A stretch of DNA of 64,000 nt from Achromobacter deleyi (GTDB lineage Bacteria > Pseudomonadota > Gammaproteobacteria > Burkholderiales > Burkholderiaceae_B), in the NCBI RefSeq assembly GCF_902859705.1, contig NZ_CADIJO010000004.1, positions 330,242-394,241 of the forward strand. Reading direction: 5' to 3'. Position numbers and translations under genes: made by a program. Shown piece by piece: positions 7,907 to 17,206 of the stretch. The number at the start of each line of letters is the position of its first letter. Positions within the stretch are counted from its first letter, which is position 1. The notes under the pieces were generated by a model. The model was not told the DNA's origin and did no database searches. It saw nothing but the letters and a program-made list of their open reading frames with translations.

Positions 7907-10561
7907 CTAGGCCGCCGTCTTCTTGGGGGCGGCCTTCTTCACCGCTTTCTTGACGGCGGTCTTGGCTGCCGTCTTGGTCGCGGTCTTGGTGGCGGCCTTT
8001 TTCACCGCCGCCTTCTTGGCCGGGGCCTTCTTCGCGGCGGTCTTGGCTGCCGTCTTGGTGGCGGTCTTCGTTGCCGTCTTGGCCGGCGCGCGGCCGCGGC
8101 CGGGTTTCTCCGGACGCGGTTCGAACTCGAAGCCGATCTTGCCGTCGGGCTGGCGCACCAGGAAAGCCTTGAACTTGCGGTTGGTGCGGCTGGACACGAA
8201 GCCGTCGAGCAAGTCGGTGCGGCCGTCGGTCAGCAGCTTTTCCATCTGCTCGCGCGAGATTTCCTGCTGCAGGATGACCTTGCCCGATCGGAAGTCGCAG
8301 CTCTTTTCAGGGCCGACCGACTTCTCGCAGACATAGCTCATGCCGTGCTCGAACACCCGCGACTGGCACTTGGGGCAGTTGCCCACCGGCGTGTGGCCCG
8401 AGAAATCCACCGCTTCGTTGTCGTCTTCGTCGTTCTGGCCGAAGTCGAATTCCAGCTTGAATTCGTCGCTGATGCGCAAAATGGCGGCGAACGGCCGGCC
8501 CATCTTGCTGATGAAGCCTTGCAGCGGACCGATTTCGCGCTTGGCCAGCAATTCCTCGACTTCCGGAATCTCAAACGTGCGTCCGCCCGGGTGCTTGCCG
8601 ATCGAGAAGTCGCAGTTGGTGCAGGCGTAACGGCGGTAGTTTTCCTTGACCACGTTGCCGCACTTGGGGCACGGCGTCTGCAGCGTGGCGTAGTCGCCGG
8701 GCACCGTGTCGCGCTCGTATTCCTTGGCGCGCTTGACGATCACCTGGGTCATCTGGGCGATCTCGCGCATGAACGCCTGGCGGTCCAGCGCGCCCTGCTC
8801 GATCTGCTTGAGCTTGTGTTCCCATTCGCCGGTCAGTTCGGGCGAGGTCAGTTCCGACACGTCCAGGCCCGACAGCAGCGTCATCAGCTGGCGCGCCTTG
8901 GCGGTGGGCACCAGGTCGCGGCCTTCGCGGCGCAGGTAGACCTCGTTGAGCAGGCCTTCGATGATGGCGGCGCGGGTGGCCGGCGTGCCCAGGCCGCGCT
9001 CGGACATGGCCTCGCGCAGTTCCTCGTCGTCCACCAGCTTGCCGGCCCCTTCCATGGCCGACAGCAGCGTGCCTTCGTTAAAGCGCGCCGGCGGCTTGGT
9101 GGTCAGGCCCACGGCTTCGACGTCTTCGGTGCGCACGGTCTCGCCGTCGCCCACCGGCACCAGGTTGGCATCCTCGCCCTGGGCTTCCTTGCCATAGACG
9201 GCCAGCCAGCCCGGGTTGACCAGCACCTTGCCGTCCGTGCGGAAGCGGTGGCCCTGCACTTCGGTCAGGCGGGTGGTGACGCGGTATTCGGCTGCGGGGA
9301 AGAACACGGCCAAAAAGCGCTTGAGCACCAGGTCGTACAGCTTGGCCTCGGCTTCGCTCAGGTCGTGCGGGATCTGCAGCGTGGGGATGATGGCAAAGTG
9401 ATCCGACACCTTCTTGTTGTCGAAGATGCGGCGGTTCGGCTTGACCCAGTGCTGGCTGACCACGGTTTCGGCGTGGCGCGACAGGCCGCCCACGGCGTTC
9501 GAGCCGCCCTTGGCCAGCGCCCGCATGGTTTCCTGCACCGTGGCGATGTAGTCCTCGGGCAGGTAGCGCGAATCGGTACGCGGGTAGGTCAGCGCCTTGT
9601 GGCGTTCGTACAGGGTCTGGGCCAGCGCCAGCGTGGTCTTGGCCGAAAAGCCGAAACGGCCGTTGGCTTCGCGCTGCAGCGAGGTCAGGTCGTACAGGGC
9701 CGGCGACATCTGGGTCGACGGCTTGGATTCTTCGGTGACGCTGCCCGGCTGCTCGCGGCAGGCGGCCACCACGCTCTGGGCGGCGGCCTGCGACCACAGG
9801 CGCGATTCGCGCTTTTCAGGGTCGCGGTCGTCTTTCTTGAAATCCGGGTCGATCCAGCGGCCTTCGTACAGGCCGGCGGCCGCCACGAAGGTGGCGCGCA
9901 CTTCCCAGTAGTCGCGCGGCACGAAGCGGCGGATGCGCTCTTCGCGCTCGGCCACGATCGCCAGCGTGGGGGTCTGCACCCGGCCCACCGGCGTCTTGAA
10001 AAAGCCGCCGTCCTTGCTGTTGAAGGCGGTCATGGCGCGCGTGCCGTTGATGCCCACCAGCCAGTCGGCTTCGGCGCGCGAGCGCGCGGCGGCCTCCAGC
10101 GGCTTGAGCTGGCTGTCGTCGCGCAGGTTGGCGAAGGCCTCGCGGATGGCGGCCTGCGTCATCGATTGCAGCCACAGGCGCTGGATCGGCTTTTTCACGC
10201 CAGCGTACTGAATGATGTAGCGGAAGATCAGTTCGCCTTCTCGTCCCGCGTCACAGGCGTTGATGATGGCATCGACGTCCTTGCGCTTGGCCAGGCGGAC
10301 CAGCAGCTTCAGGCGCTCGGCCGACTTCTTGTCGGTCGGGCCCAGTTCGAATTCAGGCGGAATCACGGGCAGGTGCGTGAAGCTCCACTTTCCCTTGACC
10401 GGATCGTTGGGCGCGACCAGGCTCAGCAAATGGCCTATGCTGGACGCGAGTACGTAACGTTCGCTTTCAAAATAGTCGCCCTCGCGCGCAAAGCCTCCCA
10501 AGGCGCGTGATATATCAAGGGCCACCGAGGGCTTCTCGGCAATAATCAGCGTTTTATTCAT
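7907..10561 (-). CDS. topB: DNA topoisomerase III with basic C-terminal tail
   Basis: This 884-residue type IA topoisomerase cuts and rejoins single DNA strands to decatenate DNA. The N-terminal TOPRIM part begins MNKTLIIAEKPSVA and has NACDAGREGE at 101-110. The active-site tyrosine is Y326 in TYPRTDS. Two C-terminal cysteine modules follow (CPKCGNVV...CTNC and CPKC...C...C). The last roughly 60 residues are Lys/Ala/Thr repeats resembling the tail of histone H1. Escherichia coli TopB is about 650 residues, so the zinc and tail regions are extra. The start is the ATG at 10561, since it opens with the conserved TOPRIM motif. It is divergent from the DUF2157 gene. Confidence 0.95.
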   Translation of the reverse strand: MNKTLIIAEKPSVALDISRALGGFAREGDYFESERYVLASSIGHLLSLVAPNDPVKGKWSFTHLPVIPPEFELGPTDKKSAERLKLLVRLAKRKDVDAIINACDAGREGELIFRYIIQYAGVKKPIQRLWLQSMTQAAIREAFANLRDDSQLKPLEAAARSRAEADWLVGINGTRAMTAFNSKDGGFFKTPVGRVQTPTLAIVAEREERIRRFVPRDYWEVRATFVAAAGLYEGRWIDPDFKKDDRDPEKRESRLWSQAAAQSVVAACREQPGSVTEESKPSTQMSPALYDLTSLQREANGRFGFSAKTTLALAQTLYERHKALTYPRTDSRYLPEDYIATVQETMRALAKGGSNAVGGLSRHAETVVSQHWVKPNRRIFDNKKVSDHFAIIPTLQIPHDLSEAEAKLYDLVLKRFLAVFFPAAEYRVTTRLTEVQGHRFRTDGKVLVNPGWLAVYGKEAQGEDANLVPVGDGETVRTEDVEAVGLTTKPPARFNEGTLLSAMEGAGKLVDDEELREAMSERGLGTPATRAAIIEGLLNEVYLRREGRDLVPTAKARQLMTLLSGLDVSELTSPELTGEWEHKLKQIEQGALDRQAFMREIAQMTQVIVKRAKEYERDTVPGDYATLQTPCPKCGNVVKENYRRYACTNCDFSIGKHPGGRTFEIPEVEELLAKREIGPLQGFISKMGRPFAAILRISDEFKLEFDFGQNDEDDNEAVDFSGHTPVGNCPKCQSRVFEHGMSYVCEKSVGPEKSCDFRSGKVILQQEISREQMEKLLTDGRTDLLDGFVSSRTNRKFKAFLVRQPDGKIGFEFEPRPEKPGRGRAPAKTATKTATKTAAKTAAKKAPAKKAAVKKAATKTATKTAAKTAVKKAVKKAAPKKTAA

Positions 10562-10623
10562 GTGTATCCAGTGGCGGTAGTCCCGCCTTAGTAGCGCGGA
10601 TAATAAGATCGGAGATTCGCCAG

Positions 10624-13251
10624 ATGCAAGTCGGCACTGAAAGACAAGCGGGATCCGAACTGCACGCTTGGCGTCAATTTCTGGCGCGAAGCACGCTGTG
10701 GCTGGGCGTTTTGCTGCTCGGCAGCGCCGCCGTCTGCTGGGTGGCGGCCAACTGGCAAGACATGACAAAAGTGCAGCGCTTTGCCGGCGTGCAAGGCCTT
10801 TTGGCCGTCAGCGCGCTGGTGGCCGCCTGGTCCGGACTGCGCCTTCGCGGCACCCCGGGCGTGCGCCGCAGCATTCCCGGCGCCCTGCTGGCTTTGGCGG
10901 GCATGTTGCTCGGCGCCCTGCTCGCGTTATTAGGCCAAACTTACCAGACTGGCGCCGATACCTGGGAATTGTTCGCCTGGTGGGCGGTCCTGCTGCTGCC
11001 CTGGGCGCTGGCCGCCGCCAGCCAGGCCGTCTGGCTGCTGTGGGCGCTGGTCATGAACGTGGCGCTGGTCCTGTGGCTGGGCGAACGCGCCTTCAACGGG
11101 TGGCTGATCCTGGGCGGGCCGGGCCTGGTCAGCCTGTTCGTGGCGGGGTTGAACCTGCTCATGCTGCTGGGCTGGGAAATCGCCGCCCGCCGCTGGCGCG
11201 CCAGCACACTCGTCGGGCCGCGGGTCCTGGCCGCGCTGGTGATCGGCGTGCTGGTCTCGGCGCGGATGGTCGGCGATTTCATCTTCGGCGGTTCCAACGC
11301 CACCAACGGCATCGCCTGGCTGGCCGTCACGCTGGGCCTGGGTTTCTACTATCAGCGCGGTCGGCGCGACCTGGTCATCCTGGCCATGCTGGCCGCCGGC
11401 GTCATCTGCGTGACACTGCCGATCGTGGGCGAATGGCTGATGCGCCTGGAACCCGGCGTCTGGGCGGCCCTGCCCCTGGCGGCGCTGCTGATCGCCGAAG
11501 CCGTCTTGGCGGCCCGCTGGCTGCGCAGCCTGGCCGCCCAGTCGCCACAAGCAGCCGTGGCGCCCGCGGACGCCGAGCCTGCCGCCGCCTCGGCCGGCAA
11601 CGCGGTCGACCCCGCCGAGGCGGGCGAACCCGTCGCCCAGGTGACCCCGCCCGCCGTGCCGCATACCGAACCGCCCTGGTACGTGCAGTGCCTGCTGGGC
11701 CTGAGTGCCTGGCTGGCGACGCTGCTGCTGCTGGTGTTCGTGGCGTTCTCCGGCGTGATCAATTCAGAGGAAGGCGCGCTGATCGCCGGGCTGGTGCTGT
11801 GCGCGGCCGGCGTGGCGGTGCTGCGCAGCGACGCCGGGCCGTTCTGGCGCCAGTGCGGCACGGCCATGGCCTTTGCGGGGCAGATCCTCATCATCTACGG
11901 CATGTCCAGCTCGGCCTCGTTCGTCAATGCGTGCCTGTTCGTGTTGCTGCTGGCCACCGCGGTCTACGTGCTGGGGCCGGACGTGATCCTGCGCTTTCTC
12001 AGCGGCCTGCTCATCGCCATGGCCGGCGCCGGCCTGATCTGGCGCGGTCTGGCGCCTGAACTGATACGCCGCGACATGCTGGACGCCCTGCTGGACTTCG
12101 ACATGGCGCATGCCGCCTTCGTCTGGCTGCCCATCGCGGTGACCGGGGCCTGGGCCACGGCGGTGCTCCTGACCGTCAGCCATCGCCTGGGCGGCAAGCG
12201 CAGCCACGCGCTGCAACCGCTGGCCTGGGCTTTCCTGCTGTCGGTGCAAGGCATGGTCTGGCTGGCCAGCGGCCTGTCGGTGCTGCAGCTGCCGGCCATG
12301 TGGCAGGTCAATGCGCCGACCGCGGTGCTGGTGTGCGCGGGCGCGTTGCTGCCCGCGGCCGCGGCCCTGGCGGTGCTGTGGCCGCGCCGTCGCCTGCTGA
12401 CGGCCGGCGTGACCGTTGGCGTGCCCATTGCCTTGTTGCTGCTGGCGCTGTTCTGGCTGCCGAGCCCCGGCGTGGGCTTTGCGCTGGCCTGGCTGTTGCT
12501 GGGCTTTGGCCTGAACCAGCCGCGGGTGGCGCTGTTCGGGGTGCTGAGCCTGCTGGCCTACCTGGGTATCTATTATTACCAGCTGGACGTGCCGCTCTTG
12601 CAAAAGGCCCTGTGGCTGGGCGGCGCGGCCGTGCTGCTGTTCGTGCTGCGCGGCCTGGTGTGGCTGGTGCCGCGCCTGATGCGCACCCAGGCGCCGTCGC
12701 ATCGCGCGCCCCTGCCGCCGGTGTCCGGCGCCCTGCGCTGGCGCACCCTGGCCATCCTGGGCGGCCTGGCGCTGGTGCTGGTGGTGGCCAACGGCGGCAT
12801 CTGGCAGCGTGAAAAGCTGCTGGCCACCGGCAAGGTCGTGATCCTGGAGCTCGCCCCGGTCGACCCCCGGTCCCTGATGCAGGGCGACTACATGGCGCTC
12901 AATTTCGCCGCGGGCCGCGAAGTCACCCGGATGCGGCTGGGCGGCGAGCGCAAAGACGACGACTCGATCATGGGCTTCGAGCCCGACGGCTACGTGATGC
13001 TGACCGCCGATGCGCGCGGCGTGTCGCAGGCCGTGCGCATCCAGCCTGATGCGCAGCCGCACGCCGATATCGAAGTGCCGTTGCGCTACCGCGTGCGCGA
13101 CAACGGCGTGCGCATCGTCACCAACGCCTACTTCTTCCCCGAAGGCCAGGCCGAACGCTATCAGGTCGCCAGGTTCGGTGAACTGCGCGTGGCCGAAAAC
13201 GGCGAAGCGCTGCTGGTGCGGATGCTGGGCGAAGACTTGCAGCCGCTGTAG
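10624..13251 (+). CDS. large membrane protein with DUF2157, DUF4401 and GDYXXLXY domains
   Basis: This 875-residue integral membrane protein combines an N-terminal DUF2157-like region (about 15-150), a long run of hydrophobic helices resembling DUF4401 (about 350-690), and a C-terminal GDYXXLXY domain. The naming motif appears as GDYMALNF near residue 755. A Pro/Ala-rich hydrophilic linker lies near residues 310-345. In many bacteria these parts are separate genes; here they form one chain. Function is not established for the family; an envelope role is plausible. An SD-like GGAG sits about 10 bases before the ATG. Confidence 0.85.
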   Translation: MQVGTERQAGSELHAWRQFLARSTLWLGVLLLGSAAVCWVAANWQDMTKVQRFAGVQGLLAVSALVAAWSGLRLRGTPGVRRSIPGALLALAGMLLGALLALLGQTYQTGADTWELFAWWAVLLLPWALAAASQAVWLLWALVMNVALVLWLGERAFNGWLILGGPGLVSLFVAGLNLLMLLGWEIAARRWRASTLVGPRVLAALVIGVLVSARMVGDFIFGGSNATNGIAWLAVTLGLGFYYQRGRRDLVILAMLAAGVICVTLPIVGEWLMRLEPGVWAALPLAALLIAEAVLAARWLRSLAAQSPQAAVAPADAEPAAASAGNAVDPAEAGEPVAQVTPPAVPHTEPPWYVQCLLGLSAWLATLLLLVFVAFSGVINSEEGALIAGLVLCAAGVAVLRSDAGPFWRQCGTAMAFAGQILIIYGMSSSASFVNACLFVLLLATAVYVLGPDVILRFLSGLLIAMAGAGLIWRGLAPELIRRDMLDALLDFDMAHAAFVWLPIAVTGAWATAVLLTVSHRLGGKRSHALQPLAWAFLLSVQGMVWLASGLSVLQLPAMWQVNAPTAVLVCAGALLPAAAALAVLWPRRRLLTAGVTVGVPIALLLLALFWLPSPGVGFALAWLLLGFGLNQPRVALFGVLSLLAYLGIYYYQLDVPLLQKALWLGGAAVLLFVLRGLVWLVPRLMRTQAPSHRAPLPPVSGALRWRTLAILGGLALVLVVANGGIWQREKLLATGKVVILELAPVDPRSLMQGDYMALNFAAGREVTRMRLGGERKDDDSIMGFEPDGYVMLTADARGVSQAVRIQPDAQPHADIEVPLRYRVRDNGVRIVTNAYFFPEGQAERYQVARFGELRVAENGEALLVRMLGEDLQPL

Positions 13252-13329
13252 CGGACGGGCCGCGGCGCCACGGCCGTCGCGGTGCAAACCCGAGCCGGCA
13301 CGTACGGCGCGCGGGGGTGCCGACAGGGC

Positions 13330-14205
13330 CTAGGGAAAGCGCGCCGCCCAGCCCGCCGTGGCCTCGCGCAGAAAGGCCGCCACGTTGTCGGCCGCCAAGG
13401 GCGCAAAGCCCAAGGCGCGCCAGGCGGCCTGTAGCGACGCCAGGGGCGCGTCGATGTCGATGGGCGGGGCTCCGTTCTGCTTGGACAGTTTCAGGCCGCT
13501 GGCGGGGTCCAGAATCAGCGGCACGTGCAGGTAGCGCACCGGGGGCAGCCCCAGCAGCCGGCCCAGCACGCGCTGGCGCGCCGTGGAACTGAGCAGATCC
13601 GCACCGCGCACCACGTCGGTCACGCCCTGGAAGCCATCATCCACCACCACCGCCAGCTGGTAGGCCCACAGGCCGTCCGCGCGCTTCAGGGCGATGTCGC
13701 CTACCGCCTGGGCCACGTCCTGCTCTTGCGGGCCCAGCCAGCGGTCGTCGAAGCGTTCCAGCCCGTCCGGCATCACCAGGCGCCAGGCGCGAGCCTCGCG
13801 GCCGGGCGGCAGGCCATGGCGGCAGGTGCCGGGATACGGGCGTTCTCCGTCCGCGCCGGGGGCGGTCTGGCCGCGCAGGGCGGAATCGGCGATTTCGCGG
13901 CGGGTGCAGCCGCAGCCGTACACCAGGCCACGGGCCGCCAGCGCATCGAAGGCCGCCTGGTAGGCGTCGCCGCGCTGCGATTGCCAGATGACGTCGCCAT
14001 CCCAGTGCAGGCCCAGTGCCCGCAGCTGCTGCATGATGAATTCGGCCGCGCCCGGCACCGTGCGCGGTGTGTCCACGTCTTCGATGCGCAAGAGCCAGCG
14101 GCCGTCATGGGCGCGGGCGTCCAGCCAACTGGCCAGGGCGGCGACCAGCGACCCCGCGTGCAGCGGGCCGCTGGGGCTGGGGGCGAAGCGGCCGATGTAG
14201 GTCAC
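13330..14205 (-). CDS. gluQ: glutamyl-Q tRNA(Asp) synthetase
   Basis: This truncated glutamyl-tRNA synthetase paralogue attaches glutamate to the queuosine at position 34 of tRNA(Asp). The HIGH-type motif is [13 protein letters not shown] and the KMSKS-type motif is KLSKQN. The family zinc site CGC...YPGTC is present, and the anticodon-binding domain is absent, as expected at about 290 residues. I chose the GTG at 14205 (GTG ACC TAC ATC GGC), just before the conserved [11 protein letters not shown]. The other possible start, also GTG at 14262, falls inside a 12-bp-stem hairpin. It lies downstream of smg. Confidence 0.9.
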   Translation of the reverse strand: MTYIGRFAPSPSGPLHAGSLVAALASWLDARAHDGRWLLRIEDVDTPRTVPGAAEFIMQQLRALGLHWDGDVIWQSQRGDAYQAAFDALAARGLVYGCGCTRREIADSALRGQTAPGADGERPYPGTCRHGLPPGREARAWRLVMPDGLERFDDRWLGPQEQDVAQAVGDIALKRADGLWAYQLAVVVDDGFQGVTDVVRGADLLSSTARQRVLGRLLGLPPVRYLHVPLILDPASGLKLSKQNGAPPIDIDAPLASLQAAWRALGFAPLAADNVAAFLREATAGWAARFP

Positions 14206-14239
14206 GGTGCGGCGATGGGGATCAACGGAGTTGAGACGT

Positions 14240-14273
14240 GAAGGCGCCGCGCGCAAAGGCACGCGGCGCCTTC
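14240..14273 (-). terminator. hairpin between smg and gluQ
   Basis: A perfect 12-bp stem, GAAGGCGCCGCG (14240-14251) and CGCGGCGCCTTC (14262-14273), has a 10-base loop. It follows the smg stop codon on the minus strand. There is no T run, so it may be a weak terminator or attenuator rather than a full stop. Its presence argues against the longer gluQ reading frame. Confidence 0.5.
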
Positions 14274-14309
14274 GAAATACAGAACCAGGCGCGGGCCGGC
14301 GCCTGTCGT

Positions 14310-14768
14310 TCAGTGCAGCAAGCGCACGCCGTCTTCGTCGAGCAGCTCTTCCAGGACCAGGTTGTCGATCTCGGCTTCCTGGCTCCAGAGAACCATGAGG
14401 GCGATGATCTTGATCTTGGACAGCGGCACGGGCGATTCCGGCGAAGCCAGGCCCCGGTCGATGACGATCTCGCGCAGCGGCGCGGGCAGCACGCCGGCCG
14501 ATTCCAGGAAGGCGATGAAGCCGATGGATTCGGAACCCAGCTGCTGGTATTCGTTATCGGTGTAGATCCGGGTGCCGGTGGTGGGCGCCTGGGCGAGATC
14601 GACGCAACGTTCGGTGGTTTCGGCCAAGCCGTAAAGCCACCCGAGCGCATCGTCGATGTCTTCGTGCTCGAACCCGGCAGCGGCCAGCCGTTTGGCCAGC
14701 ACGTCAGCGGCGGGACAGGCTTGCGGCGTGTAGTAATTCTCGTACAGATAAACCAGGATATCGAACAT
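14310..14768 (-). CDS. smg: Smg family protein (DUF494)
   Basis: This 152-residue protein belongs to the Smg/DUF494 family. It opens [13 protein letters not shown] and is rich in acidic residues, as is usual for the family. Smg is widespread in beta- and gammaproteobacteria and is usually found near dprA and topoisomerase genes; its biochemical function is not established. The start at 14768 matches the conserved opening; an upstream in-frame ATG at 14828 would add 20 residues unlike the family. Transcription probably continues towards gluQ, subject to the intervening hairpin. Confidence 0.9.
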   Translation of the reverse strand: MFDILVYLYENYYTPQACPAADVLAKRLAAAGFEHEDIDDALGWLYGLAETTERCVDLAQAPTTGTRIYTDNEYQQLGSESIGFIAFLESAGVLPAPLREIVIDRGLASPESPVPLSKIKIIALMVLWSQEAEIDNLVLEELLDEDGVRLLH

Positions 14769-14960
14769 ATGGCGCAGTTTTGTGCCTGTTTGCACAGTCG
14801 GCCCGCATATCGGCAGACCAGCAAACATGAATTTTACTTTACGCTGATTTATTTAGCCGGGCAACCGGCGAAAAGGCGGAATGGCGCGGGCCGTCGCCGG
14901 CCCGCTACAGTCACACATTCTGCGCCTCGATGCTGACAAAATAAGCGATTCCCCTACGCC

Positions 14961-14991
14961 AGGGGCAGCCTTTGAGGGTCTGCCCCTTTTT
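14961..14991 (+). terminator. hairpin with T run, oriented to the plus strand
   Basis: AGGGGCAG (14961-14968) pairs with CTGCCCCT (14980-14987) and is followed by five T residues counting the last stem base. The T run suits plus-strand transcription, yet both neighbouring genes (the TRAP permease and smg) are on the minus strand. It may end a short plus-strand transcript, or form the 3' end of the TRAP mRNA without a U tail. An alternative hairpin, CCCC (14951-14954) with GGGG (14962-14965), would compete with it. Confidence 0.5.
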
Positions 14992-15016
14992 AACGCCCGG
15001 GCGCCTTGCGTCCCCC

Positions 15017-17062
15017 TCAAGGCCCTACCCCTTCGGCCGCCTTGGGGGCGGCCTGCAGCTTGAGCTGGGCAAGCTGGCGGATGAACACCGGTATGCAGAT
15101 GACCAGGCCGACCAGCCCGCTTGCCAGGCCCGGAATGATGGTCAGCAGCGCGCCCACCGTGCACAGCCAGCGTTCCCAGCTTTTCATGCCCACCAGCATG
15201 TAGCGCGAGAACGCCGCCGACAGCAGCACCAGGCCGACCATGCAGCCGAACAGCGTCACGAAGAAGTCGTACCAGGTGAAGCCCTGCACCGAAATCAGCA
15301 GCGATGGCGAAAACACGAACACGAACGGCACGATCAGTTTGGTGATGCCCAGCCTGAACGCGGTGTTGCCGGTCTTGAACGGATCGCTGCCCGCCATGCC
15401 TGCGGCCGCGTAGGCCGCCAGCGCCACGGGGGGCGTGATGTCGGCCAGGATGCCGAAATAGAACACGAAGAAGTGCGCGGCAATCGGCTGCACGCCCAGC
15501 TGCACCAGCGTGGGCGCGGCCACCGCGACCATGATCAGGTAGTTGGCCGTGGTGGGCACGCCGCAGCCCATCAGGATGCACACCACGCCCGTCATGATCA
15601 GCGCGGCGATCAGCGTCAGCGACTGCATGTCGGCCAGGGCATCGGGAATGAACATCGCCGCGCCGCCGGCCAGCGCCTGGGACGCCGCGATCACGATGTA
15701 CGAGATCTTGAAGCCCACGCCCGTCAGCGTCACCACGCCGATCACGATACCGACCGTGCCGGCCGCGGCGCCCACCGCCAGCGCGTATTTGGCGCCGGTC
15801 TCGAAGGCCTCGTACAGGTCGCGCAGGCGCAGCCGCTGGAACGGGTTGAACAATCCCACCACGATGCAGCCCGTGATGCCGGCGAACGCCGCCAGGTAGG
15901 GCGTGCGGCCGCTGGCCAGCACCCCGATCAACAGGAACAGCGGAATCAGCGTGGGCCAGCGCATCTTGAACGATTGCTTGAGCTTGGGCATTTCGGCTTC
16001 GGTCAGCCCGCGCAGGCCTTCGCGCTTGGCCTCGAAGTGCACCTGCATGAACATGCCGAAGAAATACAGAAACGCCGGGAAGATGCCCGCGATGGCGATC
16101 TGCTGATACGGAATGCCCAGGAATTCGATCATCAGGAAAGCGGCCGCGCCCATGATGGGCGGCGTGATCTGGCCGCCGGTGCTGCTGGCCGCTTCGACCC
16201 CCGCCGCGAAATGCCGTGGATAGCCGATGCGGATCATCGCCGGAATCGTCAGCGAGCCCACCGTCACGGCGTTGGCCACCGACGAACCCGACAGCATGCC
16301 GAACATGGCCGAGCCAAACACCGATACCTTGGCCGGGCCGCCGGCATAGCGCCCCGCAATGGTGGACGCCACGTCCAGAAACAGCTGGCCCAGCCCGATG
16401 CGCGTGGCCAGCACGCCGAACAGCACGAAGTGAAAGACGTACGTCGCCACCACGCCCACCGCCACCCCGTAGACGCCCTGGCTGGTCAGGTACATGTGGT
16501 TGACGATCTGGGACCAGTTGTTGCCCGCGTGCTTGAGCAGCCCGGGGAAATACGGCCCGAACATCGCATAGGCCATGAAGACCAGCGCAATGATGGGCAG
16601 CGGCCAGCCCATGGCGCGGCGCGTGGCTTCCAGCAGCCCGATCAGCAGAATCGATCCCATGAACACATCGATCGGCAGCGGATTGCCCACCCGGAAGGCC
16701 AGGTCTTCGAAGATGTACGGGATGTACAGCACCGACAGCGCCAGCGCCACGGCGATGATCCAGTCGTACAGCGGAATGCCGCCCGGCGCGTACCAGGTCG
16801 AACGCGGCTCGCGCTGGTAGTGCGATTTGGAAAACCCGAACACCAGGAAGATCAGGCTCAGCACGAAGGCCAGGTGCACCCCGCGGTGCGTGGCCTCGCG
16901 CAGCAAGCCGAAGCCCGCCGTGTAGTAGTGGAACAGGGACAGCGTGACGAGCAGGCCGGACACGATCCACGTGGCGGTCTTGTCCAGCGGCCGAAAGCGG
17001 ATTTCCGAATCGTACTTTTCCGCCAACTGCTGGGTCTTCTGGTGGTCGATTTCCATAACCAT
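15017..17062 (-). CDS. fused TRAP transporter permease (4TM plus 12TM)
   Basis: This protein of about 681 residues is a fused DctQ-DctM-type TRAP permease, a secondary importer driven by an ion gradient. It has about 16 hydrophobic segments. Conserved blocks include SGSSVANAVTVGSLTIPAM and GGQITPPIMGAAAFLM in the first half, and MGCGVPTTANYLIM and ADITPPVALAAYAAAG in the second. These blocks are typical of permeases that work with TAXI receptors. Start choice is uncertain among ATGs at 17062 and 17056 and a TTG at 17074. It lies downstream of the TAXI receptor gene with a 144-base gap. Confidence 0.92.
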   Translation of the reverse strand: MVMEIDHQKTQQLAEKYDSEIRFRPLDKTATWIVSGLLVTLSLFHYYTAGFGLLREATHRGVHLAFVLSLIFLVFGFSKSHYQREPRSTWYAPGGIPLYDWIIAVALALSVLYIPYIFEDLAFRVGNPLPIDVFMGSILLIGLLEATRRAMGWPLPIIALVFMAYAMFGPYFPGLLKHAGNNWSQIVNHMYLTSQGVYGVAVGVVATYVFHFVLFGVLATRIGLGQLFLDVASTIAGRYAGGPAKVSVFGSAMFGMLSGSSVANAVTVGSLTIPAMIRIGYPRHFAAGVEAASSTGGQITPPIMGAAAFLMIEFLGIPYQQIAIAGIFPAFLYFFGMFMQVHFEAKREGLRGLTEAEMPKLKQSFKMRWPTLIPLFLLIGVLASGRTPYLAAFAGITGCIVVGLFNPFQRLRLRDLYEAFETGAKYALAVGAAAGTVGIVIGVVTLTGVGFKISYIVIAASQALAGGAAMFIPDALADMQSLTLIAALIMTGVVCILMGCGVPTTANYLIMVAVAAPTLVQLGVQPIAAHFFVFYFGILADITPPVALAAYAAAGMAGSDPFKTGNTAFRLGITKLIVPFVFVFSPSLLISVQGFTWYDFFVTLFGCMVGLVLLSAAFSRYMLVGMKSWERWLCTVGALLTIIPGLASGLVGLVICIPVFIRQLAQLKLQAAPKAAEGVGP

Positions 17063-17206
17063 GGTTCTCGGCAAGGGCTGCGCGGGCAGGGCCGCGTGGC
17101 CCTGCCCAGACGCCGCGCGGCAATGCGCGCGGGGTGTTGCGGTCCGGTCTCAGACCTGCTGGTCGCGGCCTGCGGAGCGCGGACTGCGTTCGCGGACTAC
17201 CGCGGA

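Noticed and set aside
7916..8090. Apparent short tandem repeats rich in GTCTTGG/GCCGTC
   Set aside because: They encode the Lys/Ala/Thr tail of topoisomerase III, so they are explained by the protein.
7541..10510. Very long open frame on the plus strand (989 codons)
   Set aside because: It is antisense to topB, whose motifs are unmistakable; long antisense frames are common in GC-rich genes.
15008..15055. GC-rich palindrome-like sequence at the 3' end of the TRAP permease gene
   Set aside because: It is mostly within the last codons of the gene, so it cannot be called a separate element; it may contribute to transcript ending.
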